From the NCBI GenBank assembly GCA_003550305.1, contig QKYT01000349.1, positions 91,580-120,518 of the forward strand: a stretch of DNA of 28,939 bases, given 5' to 3'. The notes beneath the pieces were generated by a model. It did no database searches and was not told the DNA's origin. It saw only the letters and a list, made by a program, of their open reading frames with translations. The translations under genes and the position numbers were made by a program. Shown in pieces: positions 1 through 12,257 of this stretch (positions are counted from its first letter, which is position 1; each line of letters begins with the position of its first letter). This DNA is from Glomus cerebriforme (Eukaryota > Glomeromycota > Glomeromycetes > Glomerales > Glomeraceae).

Positions 1-290
1 AGATTCAGATCAGTTCAGATCTGTTCAGACCGGATTCGGATCAGATCAGATTTAAATCAAATCCGATCTGAACCAATCTGTTAGGAGCACTACTACTATC
101 TACATTTCTTTTATCTTTTTTTTTTACTTATCTTTTAATGCAAATGATACTATACTAATATTACTAATTATATTTCTTTTATTTATTACTAATTACTATA
201 TATTTCTTTTACTACTACTAATTGCATTTCTTTTATCTCTTTTTTATTGCAAATTATACTAATATTACTAACTATATTTTTTTTTATTTT
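1..290. repeat. Degenerate simple/tandem repeats
   Basis: Bases 1-90 are a run of CAGATC/GATC-rich words (CAGATC, CAGATCTG, GGATCAGATCAG) in both orientations, so the stretch is partly self-complementary. From about 105 to 290 a looser unit recurs. Its pieces are a TTTCTTTTATC pyrimidine block, then GCAAAT, then ATACTAATATTACTAA and TATATTT. It appears around 105-175 and again around 225-280. The repeat family is not recognised. Confidence 0.5.
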
Positions 291-2750
291 TTTTTCAATA
301 TTAATAATAATTATTATTTTTTAACTTTTATATATTTATTTAAATATTATAAAAATATTTTGTATTTTTTTTATATGAAAGATTTAATATAATTTTTTGC
401 TTTATATTATAAATTTATATATAATTTATTAAAATATTAAGTATATAGTATTATCTATTATTGTAAACAAATATTAATTATATAACTGCAAAATTATAAA
501 ATATTATGAAAATTATAGAATATTATATTATGTAAATTAGAAAACTTTAAAGAATTTTGTATCATAAAATTGTGAAATTTTTTTTTTTGAAGATAAGTTA
601 ATAAGACCAGTTTATTGAGAAAATAAAAAATTATTAAGAATACATTTACTTATATGAACTATTCAAAATAAGCTCTTTTACTTCACATGAAAGATAGAAA
701 TACCTACCTTGTCACACTTATGCCATATAGATCCTTAAAGTAAGGTCATGTTGCTGAATAAGATATACTCTAAATCTCCATATACTCCAGTTATAAATGT
801 CACCCAAATCCCAAAATCAATTTGGATATATAGTAAAATCCCAAATTATTTTTGGCACTTTACTTAATAAATTACATATAAACTAAATGAATTTGTATAT
901 CCTAAATTATATTTATGATATTCCAAAATAATTTGGATAGTATCTATAATCTCAGTGTTAGAAACCAAAAATAATCTCTTCAACCAGTTCTCCTAAATCT
1001 TTCCATCAACTATCTATTGGATTTTTAAACTAGCTTGAAATGTTTTAAGAAAATTTATAAAAACCAGCTGTTAGTATCAACCTCTAGAAAGAAGAAACTA
1101 TTTAAAAATATCTAATACTAAAAATATAAATAAAGAAATAAAACTATTCTATCTCTATTTCTCTACTTTACTGATCAATTTCTTATCGACACAGTAAATA
1201 CTTCAGATAAATCAAGTCAACTGCTTATATATACTATTTTATCTACTATCTCTTAATAAAAACTTTAGTAGTGTTAATCTTATCAATTCTCACTAGTGAT
1301 ATTTTTTCCAAATAGGTCAATTCCTAATGGTACCACCAGATATTTTTTACAGAATTAAGTTAATTGCTTATATCAAAAATGGAACTTTGTCTATCCAGTT
1401 TATCCTTTTTTAAGAATCCTGATTCTTGATATACCTATTATAAAAAGAAACTTCCAACCATGTGACTACTCACTCTAACTATTTTACATAAATTAATGTT
1501 GCTAGCGAAACTGTTTTGTAAAACGTTTCACCTTTTAAGACCAAATTCTGAAACTTGGCCTATACCTCTGAAACTTGTCCAAACTTCTGTAATCTTCAAA
1601 ACTCTAAATTTTAAATTATTTAGTGTCCGAAACTTTTTCAAACCTAATTTTAATTTTTTATGATATTATAATAATAAAAATTTATTTATTTATTTATTAC
1701 TTTACAATATTATATTACTATACATTATTATAAAATTTATTACTTTTATTTTTTGAATTTTAACATAATTTTCTTCTACACTATTATCACTACCCTTAAT
1801 AATATTATCCAAACTTTTCTACACTCTATATTCTATAACATAAGTTTCCCATACAAAAAAAAACAAATGCACATTAAAAATACTAAATACTACGTATATT
1901 ATGTTTCTTTTTTAATTATGAGGATTTTAGAGGTTGTGGAGGTTATAGAAGTTTTAGAGGTTTCAGATTTTATAGTTATGGCAAAACTAATTTCGTCTAG
2001 TTTCAGAAGTTTTACCCACAAGTAGGTTTCAGTTTCACCTATAACATTAATATAATAAATATACTTTGACACTGTATCTGTGTTTTTCATACTATTTTTA
2101 ACTTTTTTTTTGTATTATCTAATAACAACACGTTACATTACCATAAGGTGCTAAAAAAGGGATCATCATCTGTAAAACAAAAACTAAGAGAATGTAACAA
2201 CAAGGGAAAACTAATTACTAACAGGTAATTGACTATCAATCAATTTTTCTAGTACTTCCATTCCACCTACCTAGAGGACCGTTAGGATATGATTTAGTAT
2301 AAAAGCCAGAAGTTAAGGATTATTCAGTCTTTAGTAAGTCTCTAATAGTAGGGTCTTTAACTGGAATTTTTTATCTGTTCTCATGAATGCTAAAAAAATG
2401 ACATCCTAGCATCTTTTCACCAACTAAAATAATTATAAAATTTAAATAAATGAAATTTTTTATTAAACTTATATACCAGAAAAGACTCTTCTTACTGTGC
2501 CAAACTTATGCATTAACTCTGTGAAAAATTGCTTTACTTTCAAAAAAACTTTGTGCTAAGTATACTTTTAGATTCACTAAAAGTAATTACAAGTCCTATT
2601 CTTCCATCTTATACTTGTAAAAAATATCTTAAAATACCAAATAGCTTTTTGAGTATCAACTTAGAATAAGACGTAAGTGACTGGAAGTTATCATGAACTT
2701 GACTTATAAAGAAACTTGATAAACTGGAAACTATTATTCATACTTTTTAA

Positions 2751-2890
2751 AGTTTTTTAGTTAACTCCAGTAATATAAAACAACTTTTTCTAAGACTAAA
2801 AGACCACTTTTTTAATGCAAAATAGCAAAAAGTATAATTTTTCTTTTTCAAACTTCTTAGGAGAAATGGACATAAAGATCAACAGGAAGA
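2751..2890 (+). repeat. Diverged direct repeat, copy A
   Basis: This copy pairs with 4596-4740. Both copies begin with AGTTTTTTAGTTAACT (one T more in copy B) and continue colinearly with gaps. They share an identical 21-base block at 2839-2859 and 4687-4707, and both end in a GAAATGGA/TAAAGAT-like segment. The offset between copies is about 1.85 kb. This could be the two ends of a decayed element such as LTRs, or two copies of one dispersed repeat. No protease, reverse transcriptase or integrase frame lies between them. Confidence 0.5.
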
Positions 2891-3869
2891 GTTGTTTTTA
2901 TAAAATTACAAAATTTTAAGAATATTACATTAATATAAAATTATGAAAAATTACATATTATAAATATATATAATATTTATGAAATATATAGTTTTGAAAT
3001 ATTATAAAAAGTTATGTAATATTATATTTATGAAAACTTGTGGCAGGTTTGGAGACTTATGAAATATTATGATACATAATTTTATATAAATTTTTGTATT
3101 AAAAAATTTTCTGATAAAGTATTTATATTTTTTAAAGTTTTTTAATTAAATTTTGAGAAATACTTTTTCTAATGATCTTTATACCTATTTCTTTCAAAAA
3201 ATTTGGAAAAAAAAAGTTATTTTTTTTGTAAGTTTGCTACTAAGAAATCCATCTTTTAGATATAAGAAAAGTATTTTTATAATGTTAAAGTTAATTAAAA
3301 AAATTTAGAAAATTTGGATAATAGTTTCTAATATACTAAAGTTTTTCACAAATCAAATTTTTTATAATTTTCAGTTAAAGTTTCAATTAATTTAAAAGGT
3401 TATTTGGTATTTTAAAGTACTTTTGATTTATATAAATGAAAAGAATTTTTAACTATTCTTAATAAATCTAAGAACTTAATTTAGTACAAAGTTTTTTTAA
3501 AAGAAAAACTTTTTGTAAAGTTGACATATAGGTTTAAATTAACTAGTTTAATGAATATTCTTTTATTTTCATTTGTTTAATTTTCAAATTTCTTTTGGCT
3601 TTTACTTTTTTAGTATTTTATAATAATAGACTAATATAAAGGCTAAAAGTATCTAAATATTAATTTGTAGATCTGCTATACTTTCTGATTTGTTAATTAA
3701 TTATACTATAATTTGTAGTGATTTGTACCAATTGTTATTTATTTACTTAGTTTATTGTACTATCCTTTTATATATTCTTAAGATGATATAATAATTGAAA
3801 ATTATTTGTTATATAAGTTATATTGATAATAAATTCTTAAATAGGATTATAGTTGCCTGTCTAAATCTT

Positions 3870-4080
3870 CTTAAAATCCTACGATTAGTTTTGGCAAGAT
3901 TTTACTATAGCTTTATTATAGTTTTAGTAAAGTTTTGACAGTTTTAGCATTTATAATAGATTTTGGCAGGTTTTGCTTTTCGGCAAAATTTTGCCAACTT
4001 TTTAATAAGACTTTAATATAGTTTTAGCAAAGTTTTACTTTTTGGCATTTTGTCAACTTACTTAAACCTCCTAATTTCGG
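3870..4080. repeat. Degenerate tandem repeat of TTTTGGCA/TTTTAGCA units
   Basis: The words GTTTTGGCA, GTTTTAGCAAAGTTTTACT, GTTTTAGTAAAGTTTTGAC and TTATAGTTTTAG recur with variable spacing, in the manner of a decayed minisatellite. The stretch includes a perfect 14-bp palindrome, GGCAAAATTTTGCC, at 3982-3995. No coding potential is visible. Confidence 0.45.
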
Positions 4081-4595
4081 CAAGTAATCTTAAATAAGAT
4101 TTGATGTAAATGTATGTTTAATTTTGAAGTTCATAAACTGTCATTTTAATACTGGATTTAGATTCTATCAGAACTATTAGAAACTGACCTATAATATCTT
4201 ATTAATATGTTTATGATAAAGATTTTAGATAAAGGTAATGCCATTCACAATAGTAGTTCTAATGGCTATATTTTTATAAATAGTTAACTTGATTCAGGAA
4301 AATTCTGGTTGCATTATATATCAGAAACTGGTTAATTTTAGAATAAATAATTGTTAGAGATATTTTTATGTTTTTAGTTTTATGCTAATATAGAGTCAGA
4401 ATAAGATTGAGAATATAATTATATTTAAAGTAATCAATATTAGTAAGGTTTACTCTTATAATCTTTCTTATATGGGTGATAAATGTCATTTTTTATTTTT
4501 ATAAAAGTAATTGTGTATTAGATAATTCACATTTTTTGTAACTTTAATACTTAAAATAAGTCCAATTATATACATCTGTCTTCAAGAAAAAAAAA

Positions 4596-4740
4596 AGTTT
4601 TTTTAGTTAACTTTAGCAATATAAAAATATTTTTTTTATATCTAAAAAATGGCTTTTATAGACTGAAAAACTGCAAAAAGAGTAACTTTTCTTTTTCAAA
4701 CTTCTTAAAAGAAAATGGATGTAAAGATTATCAGAAAGAA
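4596..4740 (+). repeat. Diverged direct repeat, copy B
   Basis: Second copy of the repeat at 2751-2890. It keeps the identical 21-base block (4687-4707), the AGTTTTTTTAGTTAACT start at 4596-4612 and the GAAAATGGA/TAAAGAT end. Point changes and small indels across the rest indicate an old duplication. Confidence 0.5.
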
Positions 4741-4986
4741 TATTCCTTTTATTTAAAATCAATATTTTATATTATATAATTTGTATTATAAAACTTTTAA
4801 GTTTGATTTGAAATACTATGGTAGAGTTTGAATTGCAACTTATAACACAAATTTTCATAAAGGTATAAAATAAAAATTGTAGATGATCGTTTTCGTACCA
4901 GAATTTTGGGCAGAGTTTCAATTACATTTTGAAATTCCATGATCAATTGATCAACTGCGATGATATTTAGCGAAAAGAGGTGTGAT

Positions 4987-5153
4987 TATAAAAGGAATGA
5001 CTGTACATCAGTTGCCGCAGTAAAAGATTATATGCATTGATTGTAATACAAGTTATAATGGGATTGAAATTTTCATTTGCACTTCATATACTGTACTTCT
5101 CGCAAAACTTTCTTAGAACTTGTGTTTGTTCGGAGCGAACCACAGCATCCATA
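4987..5153 (+). promoter_or_regulatory. Likely promoter and leader of the SPT20-like gene
   Basis: A TATAAAAG match lies at 4987-4994, about 160 bp before the chosen ATG at 5154. The leader contains an 8-codon upstream frame from 4997 and a 2-codon frame, which could lower translation. Another ATG at 5058 is in frame with 5154 and would add 32 residues (Phe/Leu/Cys-rich). I treat that stretch as untranslated because it does not resemble the SPT20 family, but the sequence cannot exclude it. Confidence 0.4.
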
Positions 5154-8100
5154 ATGCCTGGCGAAACTTCGAATGGTCAATCAAACTTTAATAAGCAGGA
5201 AGTTTCTCTATATGCTCACCTATATGAGAAATATGTTGAAATTAAGAATGTTGTAAGTATTCTGTTACCTTGGTTAAGTAGTACATTTACAATTTCTTGT
5301 TGTTACGCTTCTATTTTACAGGGAAAATTTTTTATCTGATTATCAAATTGATTTTCAAAATAATTCGGCATTCAGGACGGCACGGACGAAATAACTCCAG
5401 ACAAATACAACTGCCATAATGGTAAGTAACTAATGAAGAATATTAAAACATTCCCGTATTCACGTTTTGAAATTGTGAATTTATTTTTCAGGTGGCGTCG
5501 TACTTGAATATGTCGACTGTCGCTCGCAACCCACTTGCACAGGTAAAAGAATTTTCTTAAGACAAAATACGACTTCTGTCTGGGACGACGTGTTAAGAAT
5601 GTGCCAAGATGCAGGAGGCACCTGGACACAAGAAATGGCGATCCAAGTGGAGTCGCAGTTGCTGGTAAATATAAAGTTCAGTAAGAACAATTTCTATGTT
5701 TATAGTAAAAATTATATTTTTAATATAGCTGGCCATGCATCCAATAATCGACTTGGATCCCAACTCGACATTACAAGGTATGAAAAGATACGACCCTACA
5801 GACGGCCCAGTTGAGCCGGTCCATCGCGAGCTTAAAACGAGGAAACGAAAGCTAAACTCATACGAGCTCGAACAAGAGGCGGTTAAGAAGGCTAAAAAAG
5901 AGCAGATGATGTTTATGATGGATGAAGTAACTATTTCCTTCTAATAATTGGTTGTTTTTCAACTTAATTTGTAAATTAACTTATTCAATTTACTTTTAGC
6001 GGCATGGAAGAGAATTTAAGCCTACATTTAAGCTTCTTCCTTACTTTAAGAGTAATAGAAACAAAATTTCTACCGTTGGTAAAGGTAAACAGCGTGCTGA
6101 CGCCGATACCGAACAAGGTATATTTGATTGTTTTCTATTTAAATGAACATCATAATTATTTATACCGAATTCATATTTTAATATACATATAGGCCGAGGT
6201 TCGTCCACGTCGGCCAAAAAATTGGGCCGAAAATTCGTTCGACAATTAATATTTGAACGAAGCGTTACTGATGATGGTTAGTTGATTATTATATTAGCTT
6301 TTTTTTTGTATTAAATAATCTTGGGCATTAAATTAAATAACATTTTATTAGATAGAGTATATAAGCTTTTCACATTACTAAACATATACCAAGAGGCTAA
6401 TGGAAAACACGAAGCAATATTCTACTCACTTAACGAGAAGGATCTTCGCGCTGAATGTAAGTATAATAGTTTCATTCAAACGATGAATGATGGCAAAGAA
6501 TATAAATTAGACGACAGCCAAGCCACATTGAGGTATATAAATTTCTTATGATAAGTTAATTATGTTAATTTATGTTATTAATAATTATTTTGTTCTTTGT
6601 TAAATATAGAAACGAACTCGGGAATGATGAAGCTTACAAAGCCTTTATAAAATCATTTGTCGTTCTATACTCGATTGATAATAATTTAAAATACGATTCT
6701 GAAAGAGTCGATATAGTTCCGGTCGATATGCTGCCTAAAGTGACGACTGAATTGACTAGTCCACAAACAGAAATGAAATTTGATAGTATGCAACCCTACA
6801 AAATTATTGAATTACTTCCTCAGCAATCAGATGTGAGCTCTAATGAAGGAATCAAGGATTTATCTGTCAGTGACCTTTATAACGCAGCAGCAAAAAAGGC
6901 TATGCAAGCCAAGCCATCCGTAAGTACGCCAATAAACCAAGATCCGAGTCTTATGTCACCACCAAGACGACGAAATTCTCAACGTTCAAAACAGACTGTA
7001 ACAACTCAAGCTCAGGTTCCGATACCTGTTCAAAATGCTGCAAATCCACTAGTTCTGATGCGACCAGGAAACCAAACATCCGTGCAACAGCAAGTTCCGC
7101 AGGTACAGATGCATCAACCACAGGTTATGACAGCTTCACAGTCTCCAAACCAAAGACCAGTACAAAGTCCTGCTCTTATCCACACAAATTTTCCGCCTGT
7201 TCAAGTTCCACAGTCGTCGACCGATGGAACTCGTCCAATTCAACAGATTCCCATTCCGACCATCGTAAGACAAGTTCCTATCCAGATTCCAAATGCTCAA
7301 ATGCCGATGCAGCAAGTTCAGTTAATGCAAGGGCAAATGGTTGGACAATCTAACAACGTCCAAGTCATTCAAAATATTACTCAAGGGATTCCGAATATCC
7401 GACCAATTGGTGTAAGAATAAATAATATTCCCAATCTCACACATGCAACTCAAGTGAATGCAAGATCTACTGTCAATCAGAGTGTTGCTCAAGGAGCGAC
7501 GATTACAAGTCCATCAATACATAAGATTGTTCCAGCTAGAAGATCAACACAAGGGCAATCGCAGCAAATGAATACTCCAGCGCAACAAACTGGACAAATG
7601 AACATTTCACCTCAAATGAATTCTTCTCCAATGAATCAAATACAAGTGTCTCCCCAAATTAATATTCCAACACAACCAACTGATCCTAGAGTCACCCCCC
7701 AGTTGAATGTACAAAGTCAGATGAATCAAGTGCAGCCGGCTGTACAAATGAATATTCCCACGCAAGTATCTGATCAGGTCAACATACAGCAAACACAGAC
7801 AACACCGAGGATTAATCCCGGGCGAGTTACTCCCCAGATGAATGCGCAAGCTCAGATGAATCAGGCGCGGTCGACACCTCAAATTAATATTCCCACGCAA
7901 GTATCTGATCAAATGCAGGCTACTCTTCGAATGAATCCTCGAATGAATGTTCAGCTACAATCGACTGACCAAAATACTTCTGCACAACGAATTAATCGAC
8001 CACCATTCAACAACATTCAACAACAACAGCAATTTATTGCAGCTATGCGATATCGTAACGGGTTTAGAAACCCAGGATTGATAAATATGCAAAATATGCA

Positions 8101-8419
8101 ACAACAACCATTTATGCAATTTGGACAAAACATGATGTTGCATTCTCAATTGTTACCAGGACAGCAGCAAGGTGGTATTAGACCACAAATGCGCCCACAA
8201 ATAATGCGAGTGCAGCCACAGCAAGTTCAGCAAGTTCAGCAAGTTCTTATACGGCAAAATATTCCAATTATTCAACAACAACAAATGGCACAACAATTAG
8301 GTGTTCAAATGAACGGAGGTCAATGGGTGTTTCCGCAAAATCAAATTCAACCACCCCAGCAACCGCCAAATCCTCAAAATCCTTGGAATGGTAATGGTAA
8401 TTCTGGTAGTAAACAATAA
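5154..8419 (+). CDS. SPT20-family SAGA complex subunit with Gln-rich tail
   Basis: Eight exons join in frame: 5154-5252, 5376-5421, 5492-5664, 5729-5926, 6000-6117, 6193-6276, 6352-6532 and 6610-8419. They give about 902 residues. The family is a structural subunit of the SAGA histone acetyltransferase coactivator (yeast Spt20/Ada5, human SUPT20H), acting in the nucleus. The diagnostic part is residues about 50-215: GGVVLEYVDCRSQ, then KRIFLRQNTTSVWDDV, then GGTWTQEMAIQVESQLLLAM followed by IDLDPNSTL, then a basic segment and REFKPTFKLLPYFK. This matches the Spt20 domain order. From about residue 360 the protein is almost pure Gln/Asn/Pro/Met low complexity, a tail typical of coactivators. 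Exon 1 to exon 2 is the least certain junction. The domain start looks shorter than in relatives, and intron 5253-5375 contains a 17-codon stretch in another frame. A 135-bp tandem duplication lies in the tail (near 7751 and 7886). Confidence 0.88.
7664..7912 (+). repeat. In-frame tandem duplication in the Gln-rich tail of the SPT20-like gene
   Basis: A 26-base block encoding NIPTQVSD occurs identically at 7751-7776 and 7886-7911, a period of 135 bases (45 codons). A diverged earlier relative lies near 7664. The flanking codons (TPQxN, QMNQ) repeat too. The length is a multiple of three, so the frame is kept. This looks like repeat expansion inside a disordered region. Confidence 0.75.
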
Positions 8420-8921
8420 AATTTTTTTATCATTAAATGAGAACGATTTAGAGACAAATGAAAATTTAATAGGAATTAATTATTTAATGTAATTTATTGA
8501 GGAAATCATCTGCTATTATATAATAATCGTTAAAGACGGTATCTTCTGGATTCTTGTAAATAATTTTATGTATTATGTTGACCATATATATGACGTGGAC
8601 TTTTAAATGGTTCACAATGAATGTATGTATATAATTTGTTATAACAAAAAAATTTAATGTATACGATTATGATGTACGTAATCATACCTGTGTCAATGTC
8701 TTTAGTATTGATTGCGTTTAATTGTCTTTCTGTGTTTTCCATAAATGATTATGAAATGTTTAACCGATAATTCAGTTGCTTAATTTAAAGTGAATCGTAG
8801 TTATCCTCATATGATTAATTAAAAATTTAAATGATTTATTATTTTATTTACAAAAAGTAGATGATGTACACTAGGCACACTTGATTTGTTGATGGTAGTA
8901 TAAGAAATAAAATTTCTAAAT
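8420..8921. other. Tail-to-tail 3' flanks of SPT20-like and pICln genes
   Basis: This 502-bp AT-rich convergent spacer has no open frame or RNA gene that I can support. AATAAA overlaps the SPT20-like stop codon (8415-8420). On the minus side, TTTATT near 8835 is a poly-A-signal complement for the pICln transcript. Both are weak in such AT-rich DNA. Confidence 0.6.
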
Positions 8922-9904
8922 TCATTTAGTATCTTCTTCAGCATCTTGAAACATTTCTTCGTCAAGATCATTCTGTGGGAGTGGTTGAGTAATTGTATTA
9001 TTAGTAGAAGGTCTATCAATAATAGATTCTAAATATGCTAACGAAGCCTAATTAAATTCATAGTGAAATTAGAGTATATAAGAGATAAATGAAACGATAA
9101 AAAAAAAATCAATAATTTTAAAAATGATTAAATGACAATTACTCTGCCAATTTCACTTAATTCTTGTTCATCATTTGGAGCAGCTGTAAACCATTGACTA
9201 TCAACATCGTTATTACCATTACCATAATAAAATTCATCATCAGGATCTTCTTCTTCCATGAATTCTTTATCTGGATGCAATGCTGCACATTCAGACAATG
9301 CTTCAAATATAGCGTCAACTTTTTTTTGGAATAAAGACATTTAATTAGTGACTATCATTCATTTAATATTAATCAATTAAACATAATGACTTACGTGCAC
9401 CAATATCATCAGGAATGAATTTAAGCTCTGTTGTGTGATCATCTTCATCTTCATCTTGTGATGTTGATGATGCTGATGGTTGTTGAGTTAAAGTTCCAGT
9501 AGACATATTTAATTTTTCATTTAATTGTGTATAAATACATGGACCTGTACCATCTAATGCTTGTTGTCTTGATATAGCATGTATTATTATGGTAGGATAA
9601 TCAATTGCTAGTCCTGTATTTGTGTCCCAAGAGTAAAAATACAATTTACTTTTCATCGTAGAAATCAAAAATTAGTATGAATTGTATTAAAAAGAGAACA
9701 TAACGAAAAATATATAATTTACCTTTCGGTTACCCATAGTGTTCCTTTACCTAAAGTAGCATCAAAAGCTGGTTGTACACGAACATTCTGTTGTATATGA
9801 TGAGCAATTGGCTCTATTATAGAATCGGGAGAATTTCGCTGTAATTGTCGCGCTTGCTCACGTGTAATTACGGCTGGTGGTGTTGAAATTAATGTTATCG
9901 CCAT
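8922..9904 (-). CDS. pICln, methylosome subunit / Sm-protein assembly chaperone
   Basis: Four exons on the minus strand (9904-9723, 9648-9395, 9318-9143, 9047-8922) give 245 residues. The start is the ATG at 9904; the codons just upstream (TTG CTT) are not ATG. In other eukaryotes pICln binds Sm proteins, delivers them to the PRMT5 methylosome and holds them in a ring precursor before SMN-complex loading. The family signature is clear. It has a PH-like fold with GKGTLWVTES, then LAIDYPTIIIHAISR, an acidic loop (DEDEDD), ELKFIPDD, and LDAIFEALSECAALHPD, followed by an acidic tail. Order and spacing follow human CLNS1A (237 residues), so the length is normal. The old name chloride-channel regulator is misleading. 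It is divergently paired with NLE1. Confidence 0.93.
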
Positions 9905-10120
9905 AAGCAAATCACTTTTTAATTCAAATTATAAGTTAGAATTAACATGACGTGTATTCAAATAATTCAAATATTAAAATTTATAATAAACTTGCCTGTT
10001 TGAAAAAAAATTTCAACTTCTAAAATCCAGCTTATATATAAATATTGGTTTAAGTAAAATGATTGGCCGAATAATTTTATTTTTGATTATCTTAAAAAAA
10101 TTTCTGCTTGAGCTAGAAAC
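9905..10120. promoter_or_regulatory. Divergent promoter region, pICln / NLE1
   Basis: These 216 bp separate two start codons on opposite strands, so both promoters must lie here or overlap the coding ends. Visible candidates are TGACGTG at 9948-9954 (a CREB/ATF-like site) and two inverted CCAAT boxes, ATTGG, at 10044-10048 and 10062-10066. The factor assignments are inference from motif shape only. Confidence 0.5.
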
Positions 10121-12257
10121 ATGGCTACTAAAGGACCACCAAGAAAAAAAGTAAAGAAAAACAATACTATTACAGAAGATATTAATAATGATATCATAAA
10201 GCAAGAAGAAATTTTGGGAACTGTTATTGCTCAATTAAAATCTATTAATGGTGAAATGATTGGTTCACCTTTGAATTTACCTGCTAATGTTACTCCTGAA
10301 CAATTAGAATTATTGATAAACCAATTGTTATCAAATGTAAGTCAAATCAATTATTTAATTTAGAATTTTTTAATTTGAATTAAATGATAGTTTGTTATAG
10401 GATGAACAGCTTCCTTACGCATTTTCGGTTGACGATAAAGAGATAACTAATACACTTTATAAAGATATTATCCAAGGATTAAAAAAATCAACAGAAGATG
10501 TTTTAACTATTGTTTATCAACCACAAGCTATATTTCGTGTTCGAGCTGTGACCCGATGTACCTCTACATTAAATGGTAATTATATTCTTTCTTATATATA
10601 CTTATTAACATTTAAATTCTTATACGAATTGATCTAATATCACAGGACATAACGATGCTATCCTATCAGTTAGTTTTAGTCCTGATGGCACCCAACTTGC
10701 AACTGGATCAGGTACGTGATATGATGAATTTCTAATTTTTGGACTTAGTAAAAATTATCACATTTACACATCATGTTCAATTAGGCGACACGACAGTAAG
10801 AATATGGGATCTCAACACAGAAACACCTCATTTTACATGCAAAGGTTATTCATCGAGAGATTTCTATCTTTTAATAAAATTATTTGCTGATGCTAAGTTT
10901 ATTTTATAGGTCATACAGGCTGGGTCCTGTATATCTCATGGTCTCCAAATGGTAGATTATTAGCTTCCGGAAGCATGGATAAAACGGTTAGATTATGGGT
11001 TCCTTCAACGGGAAAACCATTAGGCGATCCATTAAAAGGACATACACAATGGATAACTTGTTTAGCATGGGAACCGCAACATCTGTGAGTATGTGATTTC
11101 CTTTTGTCATTTAAAGTATAATTCAATTCTAATTATTAATTTATTTTAAGAAATTCTAAATGCAATCGATTAGCATCATCGTCAAAAGATGGTACGATAA
11201 GAATATGGGATACAACTTTGCGGAAGGTTGTAATGACAATGTCACAACATACTGCAGCTGTTACATGTATAAAATGGGGAGGGGATGGGTTGCTTTATTC
11301 TTCTAGTCGGGATAAAACAATTAAGGTTTGGGATGCTACTCAAGGAAAACTTGTTAAAACTTTAGAAGGTCATGGTCATTGGGTTAATACTATGGCATTA
11401 AGCACTGATTTTGTATTAAGAACTGGTGCTTTTGATCATACCGGTAAAATTCCGAAAGATGAGAATGAAGGTAAATTTTTTTCTTATCTCTTTTGAAAAT
11501 GATTTATTAAGCCAAGTTGGGCAATAAGGTGACAACTTACACCGTTTCTTATATAGCGCAAGAATGGGCTTTGGCTAGATATAAAGCTGCAATTGGTAAT
11601 AAACCAGAACGTTTAGTTTCTGGTAGTGACGATTTTACAATGCTCTTTTGGGAACCTAGTATGAGTAAAAAATCGATTGCTAGATTAACAGGTCATCAAA
11701 AATTAGTTAATCATGTTAGTTTTTCACCAGACGGACACTTGCTTGCTAGTGCAAGTTTTGATAATTCTGTAAAACTTTGGGATGGTTTCACTGGAAAGTA
11801 GGTGTCATTCGTTTCTTTGTAATAATAATCATGTTAATAATTTACAATTTATTTTTTTTATATATATAGGTTTATTGCGTCATTAAAAGGCCATGTTTGT
11901 CCTGTCTATCAAGTTTGTTGGTCTTCTGATAGTAGATTACTTATAAGTGCTAGCAAAGATAGCACTTTAAAGATTTGGGATTTAAAAACTAAAAAAATTA
12001 AATTAGATTTACCAGGACATTTAGATGAGGTACGTATATTATTAAAGAAGTCTTATTATATCTATAATATGCGCAACCTGAAATTTACTTTTGTTTTAGG
12101 TGTTCAGCGTGGATTGGAGTCCAAATGGTGAAAAAGTTGCAAGCGGTGGTAAAGATCGACAATTAAAGATGTAAGTTTAACGAGATATTATAATTTGATT
12201 AAATATATCATACATAATATTAACTTTTCCTTTGAAATTAACAGATGGAGAAATTAA
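10121..12257 (+). CDS. NLE1: Notchless homologue (NLE1/Rsa4), 60S ribosome assembly WD40 protein
   Basis: Ten exons (10121-10336, 10401-10575, 10646-10711, 10785-10844, 10910-11084, 11151-11470, 11557-11797, 11870-12029, 12100-12170, 12245-12257) give 498 residues, the usual family size. The protein binds pre-60S particles in the nucleolus and nucleus. Its N-terminal NLE domain is pulled by the Rea1/midasin AAA ATPase to drive remodelling. The NLE domain spans about residues 60-140 ([12 protein letters not shown] through RVRAVTRC). The acidic residue in that first motif is the probable MIDAS ligand, by family knowledge. Eight WD40 blades follow from [15 protein letters not shown] to the C-terminal KIWRN. 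They include the long blade 5 with its insert ([12 protein letters not shown] to LFWE) that characterises this family. The last exon carries only four codons and the stop. Exon 5 uses GTGAGT at 11085; the GTATGT four bases later would add an in-frame TGA. Confidence 0.97.

Larger units (their letters stand above)
1..5036. other. Gene-free AT-rich spacer with repeat debris
   Basis: No open frame longer than about 90 codons occurs here, and the ones present have low-complexity Ile/Asn/Phe/Tyr composition typical of random AT-rich DNA. I find no recognisable protein, tRNA or rRNA. The stretch holds degenerate tandem repeats (about 1-290 and 3870-4080), a pair of diverged direct repeats (2751-2890 and 4596-4740), and many short imperfect inverted repeats such as CCAAA/TTTGG near 800-960. 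A TATAAAAG motif at 2298-2305 has no open frame behind it. The overall look is old, decayed transposon sequence. Confidence 0.7.

Noticed and set aside
1753..2025. 90-codon open frame
   Set aside because: Ile/Asn/Tyr/Phe-rich translation, no homology recognised, and overlapped by an opposite-strand frame of equal quality. It is chance in AT-rich DNA.
1500..2040. Possible inverted repeat: CTGAAAC/GAAACTT words at 1500-1620 against GTTTCAG/AGAGGTTT words at 1915-2040
   Set aside because: Similarity is patchy with no clean ends or target duplication, and low-complexity drift explains it as well.
2298..2305. TATAAAAG as a promoter or LTR TATA box
   Set aside because: No open frame, primer-binding site or paired LTR lies downstream. 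One AT-rich 8-mer in this composition is not evidence.
7607..7912. 101-codon minus-strand open frame with repeated Leu/Arg/His segments
   Set aside because: It is the antisense shadow of the Gln-rich repeats in the SPT20-like exon.
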